Positions 28,238 to 38,505 of a DNA stretch of 64,000 nucleotides are shown here, in pieces; position 1 is the first letter of the stretch; the number at the start of each line of letters is the position of its first letter. A program made the translations under genes and the position numbers. A model generated the notes under the pieces. That model did no database searches, was not told the origin of the DNA, and saw nothing but the letters and a program-made list of their open reading frames with translations. The DNA comes from Fodinibacter sp963811825 (lineage in GTDB: Bacteria; Actinomycetota; Actinomycetes; Actinomycetales; Dermatophilaceae), in NCBI GenBank assembly GCA_963811825.1, contig CAWESS010000018.1, forward strand, positions 96,912 through 160,911. The letters run 5' to 3'.

Positions 28238-29535
28238 GCGGCTGGCGCAACTGGGGTGGGAACGTCGTGGCGTCGCCCGCGCAGGTCCGTCACGTGGACA
28301 GCGTCCAGGCCGTCTCGGATGCCGTGCACGCGGCGGCCCGCGCCGGGCTGGGGGTGCGGGTGGCCGGGTCCGGGCACTCCTTCACGCCGCTCGTCGCCAC
28401 CGACGGCATGTTGCTCCACGTCGACGGGATGAGCGGGGTCATCGGCGTCGACCGTGCGCGCGGCCGGGTGCGGGTGCTGGCCGGCACGCCGCTGCACGTG
28501 CTCAACCCCGCACTGCAACGGCTCGGGCTGGCGCTGCCCAACCTCGGCGACATCGACCGGCAGACGATCTCGGGGGCCATCGCCACCGGCACCCACGGCA
28601 CGGGGACCCGGCGCCAGGGAATCGCGGCTGCCGTGACCGGGCTGACGCTCGTCCTCGCCGACGGCAGCACGCTGGAGTGCTCGGCCGACGTCGAACCGGA
28701 CGTGTTCCGCGCGGCTGCGCTCGGGCTGGGCGCCCTCGGTGTCGTCACCGAGGTCGAGCTGGCGTGCGTCCCGGCGTTCCGGTTGCACGCGAAGGAGTCG
28801 AGCGAGGGGCTCAGCGCGCTGCTGCCCCGGGTGCAGGCCGAGGCTGATGCGCACGACCACCTCGACCTGCACTGGTTCCCGCACACCGACCGGGTGCTCG
28901 TGAAACGCAACGACGTCGTCGGTCCCGGCGAGGGCCCGCCCCCGCTCGCGCCCTGGCGGTCACGGCTCGACGACGACCTGCTCGCCAACCGGGTGTTCGA
29001 GGTGTTGAACCGCGGGGCCGCAGCGCTCCCGGCAGCCGTGCCGGTCGTCAACCGCGTGTCGGCCCGGGTGCTCGGGGCGCGCGAGTTCGCCGACGACTCG
29101 TGGAAGGTGTTCTGCTCCTCGCGCGAGGTGCGCTTCGTCGAGAGCGAGTACGCCGTGCCACGTGGTTCGGTGGAGGCCGTGCTGACCGAGCTGCGGGCGT
29201 GGTTCGACCGCACCCGGGCACCCGTCCCGTTCCCCGTGGAGGTGCGCTTCGTCGGCGCCGACGACGTGTGGCTGTCGACCGCCCACGAGCGGGACAACGC
29301 CTACGTCGCGGTGCACCAGTACCACCGGATGGACCCTCGCCCACTGTTCGCCGCGTTCGAGTCCATCGTCGCCGAGCACGAGGGGCGGCCGCACTGGGGC
29401 AAGGTGCACACCCTGGGCTCCGAGCGGCTGCGCGAGCTCTACCCACGCTTCGACGACTTCCGGGCGGTACGCGACCGGCTCGACCCCGGGCGGCACTTCA
29501 CCAACGCCCACGTCCGCCACCTGTTGGGGGACTGA
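28234..29535 (+). CDS. FAD-linked sugar-1,4-lactone oxidase family protein
   Basis: 433 residues of the vanillyl-alcohol-oxidase/ALO family. GVRVAGSGHSFTPLVATDG is the FAD pyrophosphate-binding motif; the family's flavin-linking His would lie in the GHSF segment. Further FAD contacts come from GAIATGTHGTGTRRQG, and GLGALGVVTEVELACVPAFRL follows. The C-terminus carries HWGKVHTL and RHFTNAHVRHLLG, typical of D-arabinono- or L-gulono-1,4-lactone oxidases. These oxidise aldonolactones with oxygen or another acceptor. Bacterial substrates vary, so the exact sugar is open. Translationally coupled to the PLP enzyme gene upstream. Confidence 0.8.
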   Translation: MSGWRNWGGNVVASPAQVRHVDSVQAVSDAVHAAARAGLGVRVAGSGHSFTPLVATDGMLLHVDGMSGVIGVDRARGRVRVLAGTPLHVLNPALQRLGLALPNLGDIDRQTISGAIATGTHGTGTRRQGIAAAVTGLTLVLADGSTLECSADVEPDVFRAAALGLGALGVVTEVELACVPAFRLHAKESSEGLSALLPRVQAEADAHDHLDLHWFPHTDRVLVKRNDVVGPGEGPPPLAPWRSRLDDDLLANRVFEVLNRGAAALPAAVPVVNRVSARVLGAREFADDSWKVFCSSREVRFVESEYAVPRGSVEAVLTELRAWFDRTRAPVPFPVEVRFVGADDVWLSTAHERDNAYVAVHQYHRMDPRPLFAAFESIVAEHEGRPHWGKVHTLGSERLRELYPRFDDFRAVRDRLDPGRHFTNAHVRHLLGD

Positions 29536-29541
29536 GCCACG

Positions 29542-30553
29542 ATGCGCGTCACCGAGCGTGAGATCACGGCCGACGTCGTCCTCTGCGGGCGCGACGGCCT
29601 GCTGAACCCGGATGCGGTCGGCTGGACGCGGCATCCGCTGCACGACACGAGCCACATCGGCACCGGCCGCCGGGGGTGGGGCCGCACCAAGCGCTGGGAG
29701 TACTGGGCGATCACCACGCCGACCCACCTCGTCGGTGTCACCGTGTCGTCGCTGGACTACGCCGGGGTGTATGCCGTCTGGGTGCACGACAGGCGCTCCG
29801 GGGAGACCGTGAGCCAGGACGTCGTCGACCCGCTCGGCCGCGGGGTGATCCTTCCGGCCCGGCTCGGTGACGCCCCGGCGCGAGCCTCCGCAGGGGGTCT
29901 GACCATCGACATCGAGGCGGAGCCCGACGGCACGCGGCTGAAGGTCAGCGGTGCCCGGGTACGGCTCGACGTGCTGGCGGAGCGGCCCGCGGGACACGAG
30001 GCGATGGGTGTGGTCGTGCCCTGGTCACGGCGGCGATTCCAGTACACCGTCAAGGACGTCGCCCGCCCCGCCGCGGGCACCTTGTGGGTGGACGGGGCCG
30101 AGCACCCCGTGGCCGCAGGCCAGTCGTGGGCGGTGCTCGACCACGGCCGGGGCCGCTGGCCGTATGCCGTGCACTGGAACTGGGGAGCCGGTTCGGGAGT
30201 CGTGGACGGGCGCGTCGATCGGGGTGCAGGTCGGAGGGCGCTGGACCGATGGCACCGGGTCGACCGAGAACGCGCTCGTCGTCGATGGCCGGGTGCACAA
30301 GATCAGCGAGGAGCTGTCGTGGAGCTACGACACGTCGGACTGGCTCGCGCCGTGGCGGGTGCGGGGTGATCTGGCCGACCTGACCCTCACGCCGTTCTGG
30401 AACCACTCCTCCTCGATGAACCTCGGGGTGGTGGCCCAGCGCGCCAACCAGTGTTTCGGACACTGGACCGGCTGGATGCGCGATGATGCGGGTGAGCAGG
30501 TCGGCGTCGACGGCGTGCTCGGCTGGGCCGAAGACGTCCACAACCGGTGGTGA
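29542..30553 (+). CDS. DUF2804 family protein (frameshifted near 30212)
   Basis: About 336 residues after repair. The family has no established function; members look like beta-sandwich proteins. Features include WGRTKRWEYWAITTPTHLVG, VVPWSRRRFQYTVKD and, after the break, GGRWTDGTGSTENALVVDG, which is a hallmark of DUF2804. The frame breaks between GVVDGR and SIGVQVGGRW near 30212, and one extra base explains the length. It follows the lactone oxidase gene by six bases and is probably in the same transcript. Confidence 0.75.
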
Positions 30554-30594
30554 CGCAGAGCGTGACCCGGGCACGAACGAAGGCGAGGATCGGC

Positions 30595-31083
30595 ATGGCC
30601 GATGACCACGAGGGCCCGGCCCGGGTGCCGCCGCGCTGGTTCGTGCGCCTCGCGTGGCGCGTGCACCGCGGCCTCTACCGGGTCACCGGCGGGCAGGGTC
30701 GGGCTGTGGCGGCCGAAGGCCGACAAGTGGGGCACGCTGCAGCTCACCACGACGGGCCGACGCAGCGGTCTGCAGCGCAGTGTGCTGCTCGGCTACGTCG
30801 AGGACGGCGGTGACCTCGTCACCCTGGCGATGAACGGCTGGGGTGCTCCCGAGCCGGCCTGGTGGCTGAACCTCCAGGCCCAGCCGCAGGCCACGGTGGT
30901 CCTGCGCGACCGGGAGCTCGCCGTGACGGGCCACGCAGCCCAGGGTGAGGAACGCGCCCGCCTCTGGGCGCGGTGGCAGCAGATCGACAAGAAGCTCGAC
31001 GCCTTCGCAGCCCTGCGCCCCGGCGAGACCGCGGTGGTCGTCCTGCGGCCCATCGACCCAGACCCGGCCGGGGGCTCACGTGA
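30595..31083 (+). CDS. Deazaflavin (F420)-dependent nitroreductase-family protein (two frame breaks)
   Basis: About 160 residues of the Ddn/DUF385 split-beta-barrel family, which bind F420 or lipids. The start MADDHEGPARVPPRWFVRLA is in one frame; from about 30697 the next frame gives GLWRPKADKWGTLQLTTTGR, WGAPEPAWWLNLQAQPQ and VVLRPI, which are family hallmarks. That frame has no early stop; a return to the first frame near 31050 would end at the TGA at 31081-31083, overlapping the channel gene by GTGA. One insertion plus one loss are therefore needed. The exact C-terminus is uncertain. Confidence 0.65.
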
Positions 31084-31940
31084 CAGGCGGGACCGACGGC
31101 CCGGACAACCCCGGCGGTCCCGGAGGCCCCGTCAGTGGAGACCCAGAGGTCACCCGGGCGGACCTGCTGTCGTCACTGGAGCTGAAGGACCCCGGGTACG
31201 AGATGTTCATCGGGGCGGTGTCACTGCTCTCCATCGGCAACCTCGTGCTGACGTACGTCGTGCGCGACCCGAACCTCGACACGGTCCTGCTCGTGATGAA
31301 CGTCCTGATCAGCGTCATCCTGCTCGTCGACTTCGTCTACCGACTCGTCACGGCACCGGCCAGGGCGCACTACTTCCTCCGGCAGTACGGCTGGGCCGAC
31401 CTGCTCTCCAGCCTGCCGCTCCCGCAGCTGAAGCTGCTCCGCTTCATCCGCCTGGCGCGGGTCAGTGCACTCCTGCGCGAGCACGGGTACGCCCGGGTCC
31501 GGGGCAGCCTCCTGCGCAACCGCGCCGGAAGCACGCTGCTCAGCCTCCTGATGCTCGGCATCCTCGTCCTGGAGTTCGGGAGCCTGTGGGTGCTCGCCCT
31601 GGAGGAGGGCGCCTCCGGAGCCGAGATCACGACGGCACAGGACGCGATCTGGTTCGTCCTCGTGACGATCTCGACCGTCGGCTACGGCGACGAGTACCCC
31701 GTGACCACCGGGGGCCGCCTCGTCGGAGCCGTCATCATCGTCATCGGAGTCGGCATCTTCGGCACGTTCACCGGCTACATCGCCAACCGGTTCCTCGCGC
31801 CGAAGCCACCGCAGATCGAGGACGCCGACAGCACCCGCGCCCGGGTCGAGCAGCTGCGCCTGCTGATGGTCCAGCAGCAGGCGGTGATCGACGAGCTCGA
31901 CGCCATCTTGCGCAAACACCCCCGCGACCCCAGGCACTGA
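31080..31940 (+). CDS. Voltage-gated-like potassium channel
   Basis: 286 residues. The selectivity filter is explicit: ISTVGYGDEYP at about residue 200. Upstream lie hydrophobic helices S1-S5, including an S4-like basic helix LKLLRFIRLARVSALLREHG, so it looks like a six-helix channel. The tail has a coiled-coil stretch, ARVEQLRLLMVQQQAVIDEL, probably a tetramer zipper. The GTG at 31080 overlaps the stop of the F420-type gene; the first 25 residues are Gly/Pro-rich. Convergent with rarD, four bases between stops. Confidence 0.88.
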   Translation: MTGGTDGPDNPGGPGGPVSGDPEVTRADLLSSLELKDPGYEMFIGAVSLLSIGNLVLTYVVRDPNLDTVLLVMNVLISVILLVDFVYRLVTAPARAHYFLRQYGWADLLSSLPLPQLKLLRFIRLARVSALLREHGYARVRGSLLRNRAGSTLLSLLMLGILVLEFGSLWVLALEEGASGAEITTAQDAIWFVLVTISTVGYGDEYPVTTGGRLVGAVIIVIGVGIFGTFTGYIANRFLAPKPPQIEDADSTRARVEQLRLLMVQQQAVIDELDAILRKHPRDPRH

Positions 31941-31944
31941 GTGG

Positions 31945-32910
31945 TCAGGGGCACGGCTCGGGCGGCAGCGACCGCCGATCCACCCGTGCGGCGTGCGAGG
32001 CGCGCAGCGAGTCGATGGTGAGCATGGCCAGGGCGACCCAGACGATGCCGAACCCGATCCACAGCCGCCCGCTCACGTGCTCGCCGAGCACGACCACCCC
32101 GACGAGGAGCTGGAGCATCGGGGTGATGAACTGGATCAGCCCGACCCGCACGAGGGGGATCCGCCGGGCGGCGGCCGCGAAGAGCAGCAGCGGGATGGCC
32201 GTGACGACCCCGGAGAGCACCAGCAGCGTCGTGTGCGGCACCCCGTGCCCGGCGAACGTCGTCGCCCCCTGCACGCTCAGCACCGCGAGCACGACCACGG
32301 CTCCGGGCGCCAGCACGGCGGTCTCGGCGGCGAGCGAGTGCATGGCGTCCAGGCTCGCGCCGAGCTTCTTCTTCACCAGCCCGTAGAGCCCGAACGAGAA
32401 CGCCAGGCTGAGCGAGATCCACGGCAGCACGCCACCGGCGACCGCGAGGTAGACCGACGCCACCGCCCCCACGGTGACCGCGGCCCACTGCAGCGGCCGC
32501 AGCCGCTCGTGCAGCACCAGCACGCCGAGCGCCACGGTGACGATGGGGTTGAGGAAGTAGCCGAGCGCAGCCTCGTAGGTGCGTCCCGTGAGCACGGCGA
32601 GGACGTAGATGACCCAGTTCGCGGCGATGAGCAGGGCGGCGACGGTGATGCCGCCGACCAGTCGAGGCCTCGAGATGAACGGCCGGATCCACGCGAGGTC
32701 GCGCCGCACGAGGAGCACGAGCACGCACACGGCGAGGGTCCACAGGATCCGGTGGGCGAGGATCTCCCACGCCCCGGAGGGTTCGAGGGCCGCGAAGTAG
32801 AGCGGGAAGAGCCCCCAGATGCCGTAGGCGAGAAAGGCGTATGCCGTGCCACGCCGAAGCTCCGCCTCCTCACCTCCCGTCGTGGTCGTGCCCGACGGGG
32901 GCGGGGTCAC
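31945..32910 (-). CDS. rarD: EamA/RarD-family permease
   Basis: 321-residue ten-helix drug/metabolite transporter. It starts with a short polar leader, then GTAYAFLAYGIWGLFPLYF, the standard RarD opening, and GYFLNPIVTVALGVLVLHERL ending the first EamA repeat. The second repeat has LIQFITPMLQLLVGVVVLGE. Substrate is unknown; RarD names come from chloramphenicol-sensitivity work and do not fix it. GTG start overlaps the korB stop, so it is the third gene of the korAB transcript. Confidence 0.85.
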   Translation of the reverse strand: MTPPPSGTTTTGGEEAELRRGTAYAFLAYGIWGLFPLYFAALEPSGAWEILAHRILWTLAVCVLVLLVRRDLAWIRPFISRPRLVGGITVAALLIAANWVIYVLAVLTGRTYEAALGYFLNPIVTVALGVLVLHERLRPLQWAAVTVGAVASVYLAVAGGVLPWISLSLAFSFGLYGLVKKKLGASLDAMHSLAAETAVLAPGAVVVLAVLSVQGATTFAGHGVPHTTLLVLSGVVTAIPLLLFAAAARRIPLVRVGLIQFITPMLQLLVGVVVLGEHVSGRLWIGFGIVWVALAMLTIDSLRASHAARVDRRSLPPEPCP

Positions 32911-34009
32911 CCCACGGTCCAGGTGTCTCGTCCGCGCAGCAGGTCGGTGAGGTCGGCGTCGGTGGCCGGGCCACCGGCCGTGGTGACGGCGGCGTCCACC
33001 TGGGCGCGCACGAGGTCGTCGTACGTCGGGCGCGCCACCTGCCGGAAGATGCCCATCGGCACGTGCGTCATCTCCGGGGTGTCCAGGCGTGAGAGCTGGA
33101 ACGCCTGCGAGGGGTCGTCGAGGCCGGCGTCGTGGACCACGACCGAACCCGCCTCGCCGCTGGCGGCTTCGGCCTCCGCGATGAACGTCATCGTGCCGGA
33201 ACCCTCTCGCACGAGCACCTTGCGCTCGCCCTCGGCACCGACGGTGACGGGCTCGCCGGAACGCAGGCGCACGATGCGGGCCTCCTGCTGGGTGCGGTCC
33301 TTGAGCACCTCGAAGGCGCCGTCGTTGAAGATCGGGCAGTTCTGGTAGATCTCGACGAGTGCGGTGCCGCGGTGCTCGGCCGCCGCCTTGAGGATGCCGG
33401 TCAGCTCGGCCCGGTCGGACTCCATCGCCCGCGCCACGAAGGTCGCCTCGGCGCCCAGGGCCAGCGACACCGGGTTGAAGGGGCTGTCGACGGACCCGAC
33501 GGGGCTGGACTTGGTGACCTGGCCGACCTTGGACGTGGGGGAGTACTGGCCCTTGGTCAGGCCGTAGATCTGGTTGTTGAACAGCAGGATCGTCATGTTG
33601 ACGTTGCGACGCAGCGCGTGGATGAGGTGGTTGCCGCCGATCGACAGCGCGTCGCCGTCGCCGGTGACGACCCACACCGAGAGGTCCTCGCGGCTCGTGG
33701 CCAGCCCGGTGGCGATCGCCGGGGCACGCCCGTGGATCGAGTGCATGCCGTAGGTGTCGAGGTAGTACGGGAAGCGCGAGGAGCACCCGATGCCGGAGAC
33801 GAAGACGATGTTCTCGCGCTTCAGGCCGAGCTCGGGCAGGAAGGACTGCACCGCGGCGAGGATGACGTAGTCGCCGCACCCGGGGCACCAGCGGACCTCC
33901 TGGTCGGAGGTGAAGTCGCGCTTGGTCTGCTTGCCGGCCTCGTCGGGGAGGTGGGGGATCGAGCGCAGGCCGCTGACCGGCATCCCGAGGTCGGTGGTGG
34001 TGGGGGTGC

Positions 34010-34013
<4 letters not shown>
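32907..34013 (-). CDS. korB: 2-oxoacid (2-oxoglutarate):ferredoxin oxidoreductase, beta subunit
   Basis: 368 residues. Binds ThDP and one [4Fe-4S] cluster: WCPGCGDYVILAAVQSF holds the first two Cys, GIGCSSRFPYY a third, and VTGDGDALSIGGNH with LLFNNQIYGLTKGQ is the ThDP/Mg motif. With korA it oxidatively decarboxylates 2-oxoglutarate and reduces ferredoxin, a CoA-dependent bypass of 2-oxoglutarate dehydrogenase known in mycobacteria. GTG start overlaps the true korA stop at 34010-34012. A neighbouring ferredoxin gene is absent. Confidence 0.9.
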
Positions 34014-35876
<1,863 letters not shown>

Positions 35877-35945
35877 GGGTCACCCTGGCTGATCGGTCGG
35901 AGGCGTGTCTGGTTCGTGGGTCGCCGGGCCGCGGGCGCAGCGACT

Positions 35946-35969
35946 CCCCATCGTACGTCGCCGATGGGG
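35946..35969. promoter_or_regulatory. Inverted repeat in the korA/nuoA2 divergent promoter
   Basis: CCCCATCG (35946-35953) and CGATGGGG (35962-35969) are perfect 8-base arms around an 8-base spacer. On the minus strand the left arm overlaps TACGAT, a fair -10 for korAB. It could be an operator serving korAB, and perhaps nuoA2 about 65 bases away; alternatively a simple hairpin. Confidence 0.5.
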
Positions 35970-36023
35970 GTGCGGACCGGTGGTGTTCAGGGCTGTCGCC
36001 GGATGCCGCTCTGGACACAGCGG

Positions 36024-36029
36024 TAGGCT
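36024..36029 (+). promoter_or_regulatory. -10 box of the second nuoA, probably leaderless
   Basis: TAGGCT lies 2 bases before ATG 36032 and 8 before ATG 36038. Spacing favours a transcript starting at 36038, the second ATG, with no leader. The same hexamer stands before the second nuoC. Confidence 0.45.
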
Positions 36030-36031
36030 GG

Positions 36032-36397
36032 ATGGTCATGGAGGGTTACGCAGCAGCGGCGGCAGTTGTGCTCGCGGGCGTGCTCCTCGTCACCGCTGCC
36101 ATGATCGCGCGCCGACTCATCGCCCCCCGGGCCGTCACCGAGGCGGGGCTGCGCACCTACGAGAGCGGCGTCGACCCCGTCGGCACCGGCTGGGCCCAGA
36201 GCCAGATCCGCTACATCGCGTTCGCGTTCCTGTATGTCGTGTTCGCCGTCGACGCCGTCTACCTCTTCCCGTGGGCGCTCGTGCTGCGCGACCCCGAGCT
36301 CGGTGTCGCGTCCCTCGCGGAGGTCGTGGTCTTCGTCGGCGTCATCCTGGTCGGCCTGCTCCACGCCGGCCGCCGCGGGCTGCTGCGCTGGACCTGA
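36032..36397 (+). CDS. nuoA: Second-copy complex I subunit A
   Basis: 121-residue three-helix subunit. LRTYESGVDPVGTGWAQSQ replaces the usual YECG loop (Ser for Cys), and RYIAFAFLYVVFAVDAVYLFPW has Asp where the first copy has Glu-rich IFDIES. It clearly differs from the first operon's NuoA and is not a recent duplicate. The start could be ATG 36038, two codons in (see -10 box). It heads the incomplete cluster and is followed by an unrelated lipase gene nine bases downstream. Confidence 0.88.
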   Translation: MVMEGYAAAAAVVLAGVLLVTAAMIARRLIAPRAVTEAGLRTYESGVDPVGTGWAQSQIRYIAFAFLYVVFAVDAVYLFPWALVLRDPELGVASLAEVVVFVGVILVGLLHAGRRGLLRWT

Positions 36398-36406
36398 GGA
36401 TGCACG

Positions 36407-37411
36407 ATGAGCGACGACCTCGCCGAGTCACCGTCGGAGCCCCGGCCCGCAGCTGAGGTCGCACCGGCGTCGGAGCCCGAGATCGACGCCCGTGCTGCGG
36501 CGACGGAGGACATCCGCAGCCGCCTCACCGGCCCGATCGCGAGCCAGTCCTTCCTCGCCCGCTCGCTCCTGTTCGCCGAGCTCGCGATGATCAGCTACCT
36601 CGACGAGGCGCCGGCCCGCGAGGTCGCGACGGTCATCGGGCTCGACCACGCGGCCTACCTCGACCGGGAGGGGCCGGAGGCCTACGTCTTCGGCAACGAG
36701 CACGACGTGGTCGTCGTCGTGCGCGGCACCGAACCCCAGGAGTGGAGCGACATCCGCGACGACGCGAACGCGATCGCCGACCTCGCCGAGACGACCGGGC
36801 GGGTGCACCGGGGGTTTCGGAGGGAAGCGGACGAGCTGTGGCCGCAGATCCGCGTGGAGCTGGCGCGGGTCAACCCCGACGACCGGCGCGACCTGTGGTT
36901 CTGCGGCCATTCGCTCGGCGGCGCGGTGGCGACGATCTGCGCGCTGCGCTGCGCCGTGGCCCGGGACATCCGCGGGCCTGCCGAGCTCTACACCTACGGC
37001 AGCCCGCGCATCGGCAACAAGGACTACGTCCGGCACGCGCACCTGACCCACCGGCGATGGGTGCACAACAACGACATCGTCACGCGGGTCCCTCCCCGGT
37101 CGCTGGGCTTCTCGCACGCCGACCCCTTCCTGTACCTGGACAGCCGGGGGAGGTGGAATCCGGCGCTGACCGCTGCGGGCATCGCCCGAGACCGCCGCGC
37201 GGCGTTCTGGCACGCCGTGCGCCGCCGGCGCCTCGACAGCCTCGGCGACCACCTCATCGCCGGCTACGTCTACGCGATCGGCGGCGCTCTGGACGCCCAC
37301 GGCGACATCGACCCCGACTCGAGGGCAGCGCGGGTGCTCATCCCGAGCCTGCCCGTGCGGCGCGCGCGGGCCGACGCCAGACGGCTGCTCGACCGGCTCC
37401 TGCGCCGCTGA
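36407..37411 (+). CDS. Class 3 lipase family protein
   Basis: 334-residue alpha/beta hydrolase. VVVVRGTEPQEWSDIRDDAN is the typical lipase-3 oxyanion segment; LWFCGHSLGGAVATICAL contains the nucleophile Ser; the His is probably in RWVHNNDIVTRVPP or the later GDHLIAGY, the latter being the usual position. No signal peptide or membrane helix is seen, so it is probably cytoplasmic. It sits between nuoA and nuoB of the second cluster, in the same direction, with nine and sixteen bases either side; nuoB has its own -10-like box, so coupling is loose. Role next to complex I genes is unknown. Confidence 0.85.
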   Translation: MSDDLAESPSEPRPAAEVAPASEPEIDARAAATEDIRSRLTGPIASQSFLARSLLFAELAMISYLDEAPAREVATVIGLDHAAYLDREGPEAYVFGNEHDVVVVVRGTEPQEWSDIRDDANAIADLAETTGRVHRGFRREADELWPQIRVELARVNPDDRRDLWFCGHSLGGAVATICALRCAVARDIRGPAELYTYGSPRIGNKDYVRHAHLTHRRWVHNNDIVTRVPPRSLGFSHADPFLYLDSRGRWNPALTAAGIARDRRAAFWHAVRRRRLDSLGDHLIAGYVYAIGGALDAHGDIDPDSRAARVLIPSLPVRRARADARRLLDRLLRR

Positions 37412-37415
37412 GGCA

Positions 37416-37421
37416 TACGCT
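37416..37421 (+). promoter_or_regulatory. -10 box of the second nuoB, leaderless
   Basis: TACGCT, in context GGCATACGCT, lies 6 bases before ATG 37428. No Shine-Dalgarno is present between them. Confidence 0.4.
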
Positions 37422-37427
37422 CTCCCC

Positions 37428-38027
37428 ATGAGCGTCGACCTGCCCATGCCTCGTGTCGGTCCGCTCGCCGAGCACGCCCCGAAGCCGATCCGGGTCGTCC
37501 TCAACTGGGGCCGCCGCTACTCGCTCTGGGTCTTCAACTTCGGGCTCGCCTGCTGCGCCATCGAGTTCATCGCGACGTCGATGGGCCGCCACGACTTCAT
37601 CCGCCTCGGCGTCATCCCGTTCGCACCGGGCCCGCGGCAGGCCGACCTCATGGTCGTCTCCGGCACCGTGACCGACAAGATGGCCCCCGCCATCCGTCGC
37701 CTCTACGACCAGATGCCCGAGCCGAAGTACGTCATCTCGTTCGGCGCCTGCTCCAACTCCGGTGGCCCGTACTGGGATTCGTACTCGGTCACCAAGGGCG
37801 TCGACCAGCTGATCCCCGTCGACGTCTACGTCCCCGGTTGCCCGCCCCGGCCCGAGGCACTGCTCCAGGGGATCATCCGCCTCCAGGAGAAGATCGCCGA
37901 CGAGCGGATCAGCGGCGCCTCCATCGCGGCCCGACAGCCCGGTCGCATCGCCACGACGCAGCGGTATGCCGGGCACCGCACCGCCGCCGCGGGCGAGGTC
38001 ACCCGAGACCTCGTGGCCAAGCCGTGA
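37428..38027 (+). CDS. nuoB: Second-copy complex I subunit B
   Basis: 199 residues and intact. All N2 cluster ligands are present: FGLACCAIEF (two adjacent Cys), SFGACSNSGGPYWDSY and DVYVPGCPPRPEALLQ. It is divergent from the first copy (for example RRYSLWVFNFGLACC against RKASIWPATFGLACC), consistent with a separate complex. The polar tail is Ala/Arg-rich. It overlaps the following DUF2568 gene by GTGA. The expected next genes nuoC and nuoD are not here; nuoC is 4.6 kb further on. Confidence 0.92.
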   Translation: MSVDLPMPRVGPLAEHAPKPIRVVLNWGRRYSLWVFNFGLACCAIEFIATSMGRHDFIRLGVIPFAPGPRQADLMVVSGTVTDKMAPAIRRLYDQMPEPKYVISFGACSNSGGPYWDSYSVTKGVDQLIPVDVYVPGCPPRPEALLQGIIRLQEKIADERISGASIAARQPGRIATTQRYAGHRTAAAGEVTRDLVAKP

Positions 38028-38467
38028 GCCCTGCGGGATCCGCCGGGTCCGCCGGGTCCGGCCGACCCACTCCGGGCCACGGCCCCGAGCTGTTCTCCAC
38101 CCCGAGCCTGCTCGCCCTCGCGTTCGTCGCGTTCGTCGTCGAGCTCGCGCTCTTCGGCGGCGTCGGGGCCATCGCCCACCACGCTGCCGGGGGTGGCCTG
38201 CGCGGCTGGCTCGCCGCGGCCGCCGCCACCGCGGCCGTCATCCTGCTCTGGGGGCTGTTCATGGCGCCCAAGGGGAAGTTCCGTCTGGGCCCCCGCGTCC
38301 GCGTCGTCGTGGCGGCCGCACTGTGCCTGGCCACGGCATACGGGCTCGTGGATGCCGGGTGGTCGGTCTGGGGTTGGTTCGTCGGCATCGCGGGCGCGGC
38401 CGTCGTCGCGGCGCAGCTCGTCTCGGCCAGCCCGGCGCCGCCGGCGACCACCAGTGACAGGGACTGA
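38024..38467 (+). CDS. DUF2568 (YrdB-like) small membrane protein
   Basis: 147 residues. After a Gly/Ser/Pro-rich leader there are four hydrophobic helices, including LLALAFVAFVVELALFGGVG and WLAAAAATAAVILLWGLFMA with APKGKFRL, a YrdB-like hallmark. Function unknown. It is coupled to nuoB by overlap. Its last third is duplicated 1857 bases downstream (see repeats), beyond the FG-GAP gene. Confidence 0.7.
   Translation: MSPAGSAGSAGSGRPTPGHGPELFSTPSLLALAFVAFVVELALFGGVGAIAHHAAGGGLRGWLAAAAATAAVILLWGLFMAPKGKFRLGPRVRVVVAAALCLATAYGLVDAGWSVWGWFVGIAGAAVVAAQLVSASPAPPATTSDRD
38347..38422 (+). repeat. Direct repeat, copy 1 (inside DUF2568 3' end)
   Basis: These 76 bases are identical to 40204-40279. 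Similarity goes on for about 25 bases upstream with two one-base indels, and short matches continue downstream (ACCAGTGACA in both). It encodes the GWSVWGWFVGIAGAAVVAAQ helix. Confidence 0.9.
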
Positions 38468-38471
38468 CCAC

Positions 38472-38499
38472 CTGCCGGGGGCCCGAAGGCCCCCGGCAG
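38472..38499. terminator. Perfect 12-bp hairpin terminator between convergent genes
   Basis: CTGCCGGGGGCC, loop CGAA, GGCCCCCGGCAG. It lies four bases after the DUF2568 stop and six before the FG-GAP stop on the other strand, so it can end both transcripts. No U-run, as is common in actinobacteria. Confidence 0.85.
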
Positions 38500-38505
38500 A
38501 ATGCG

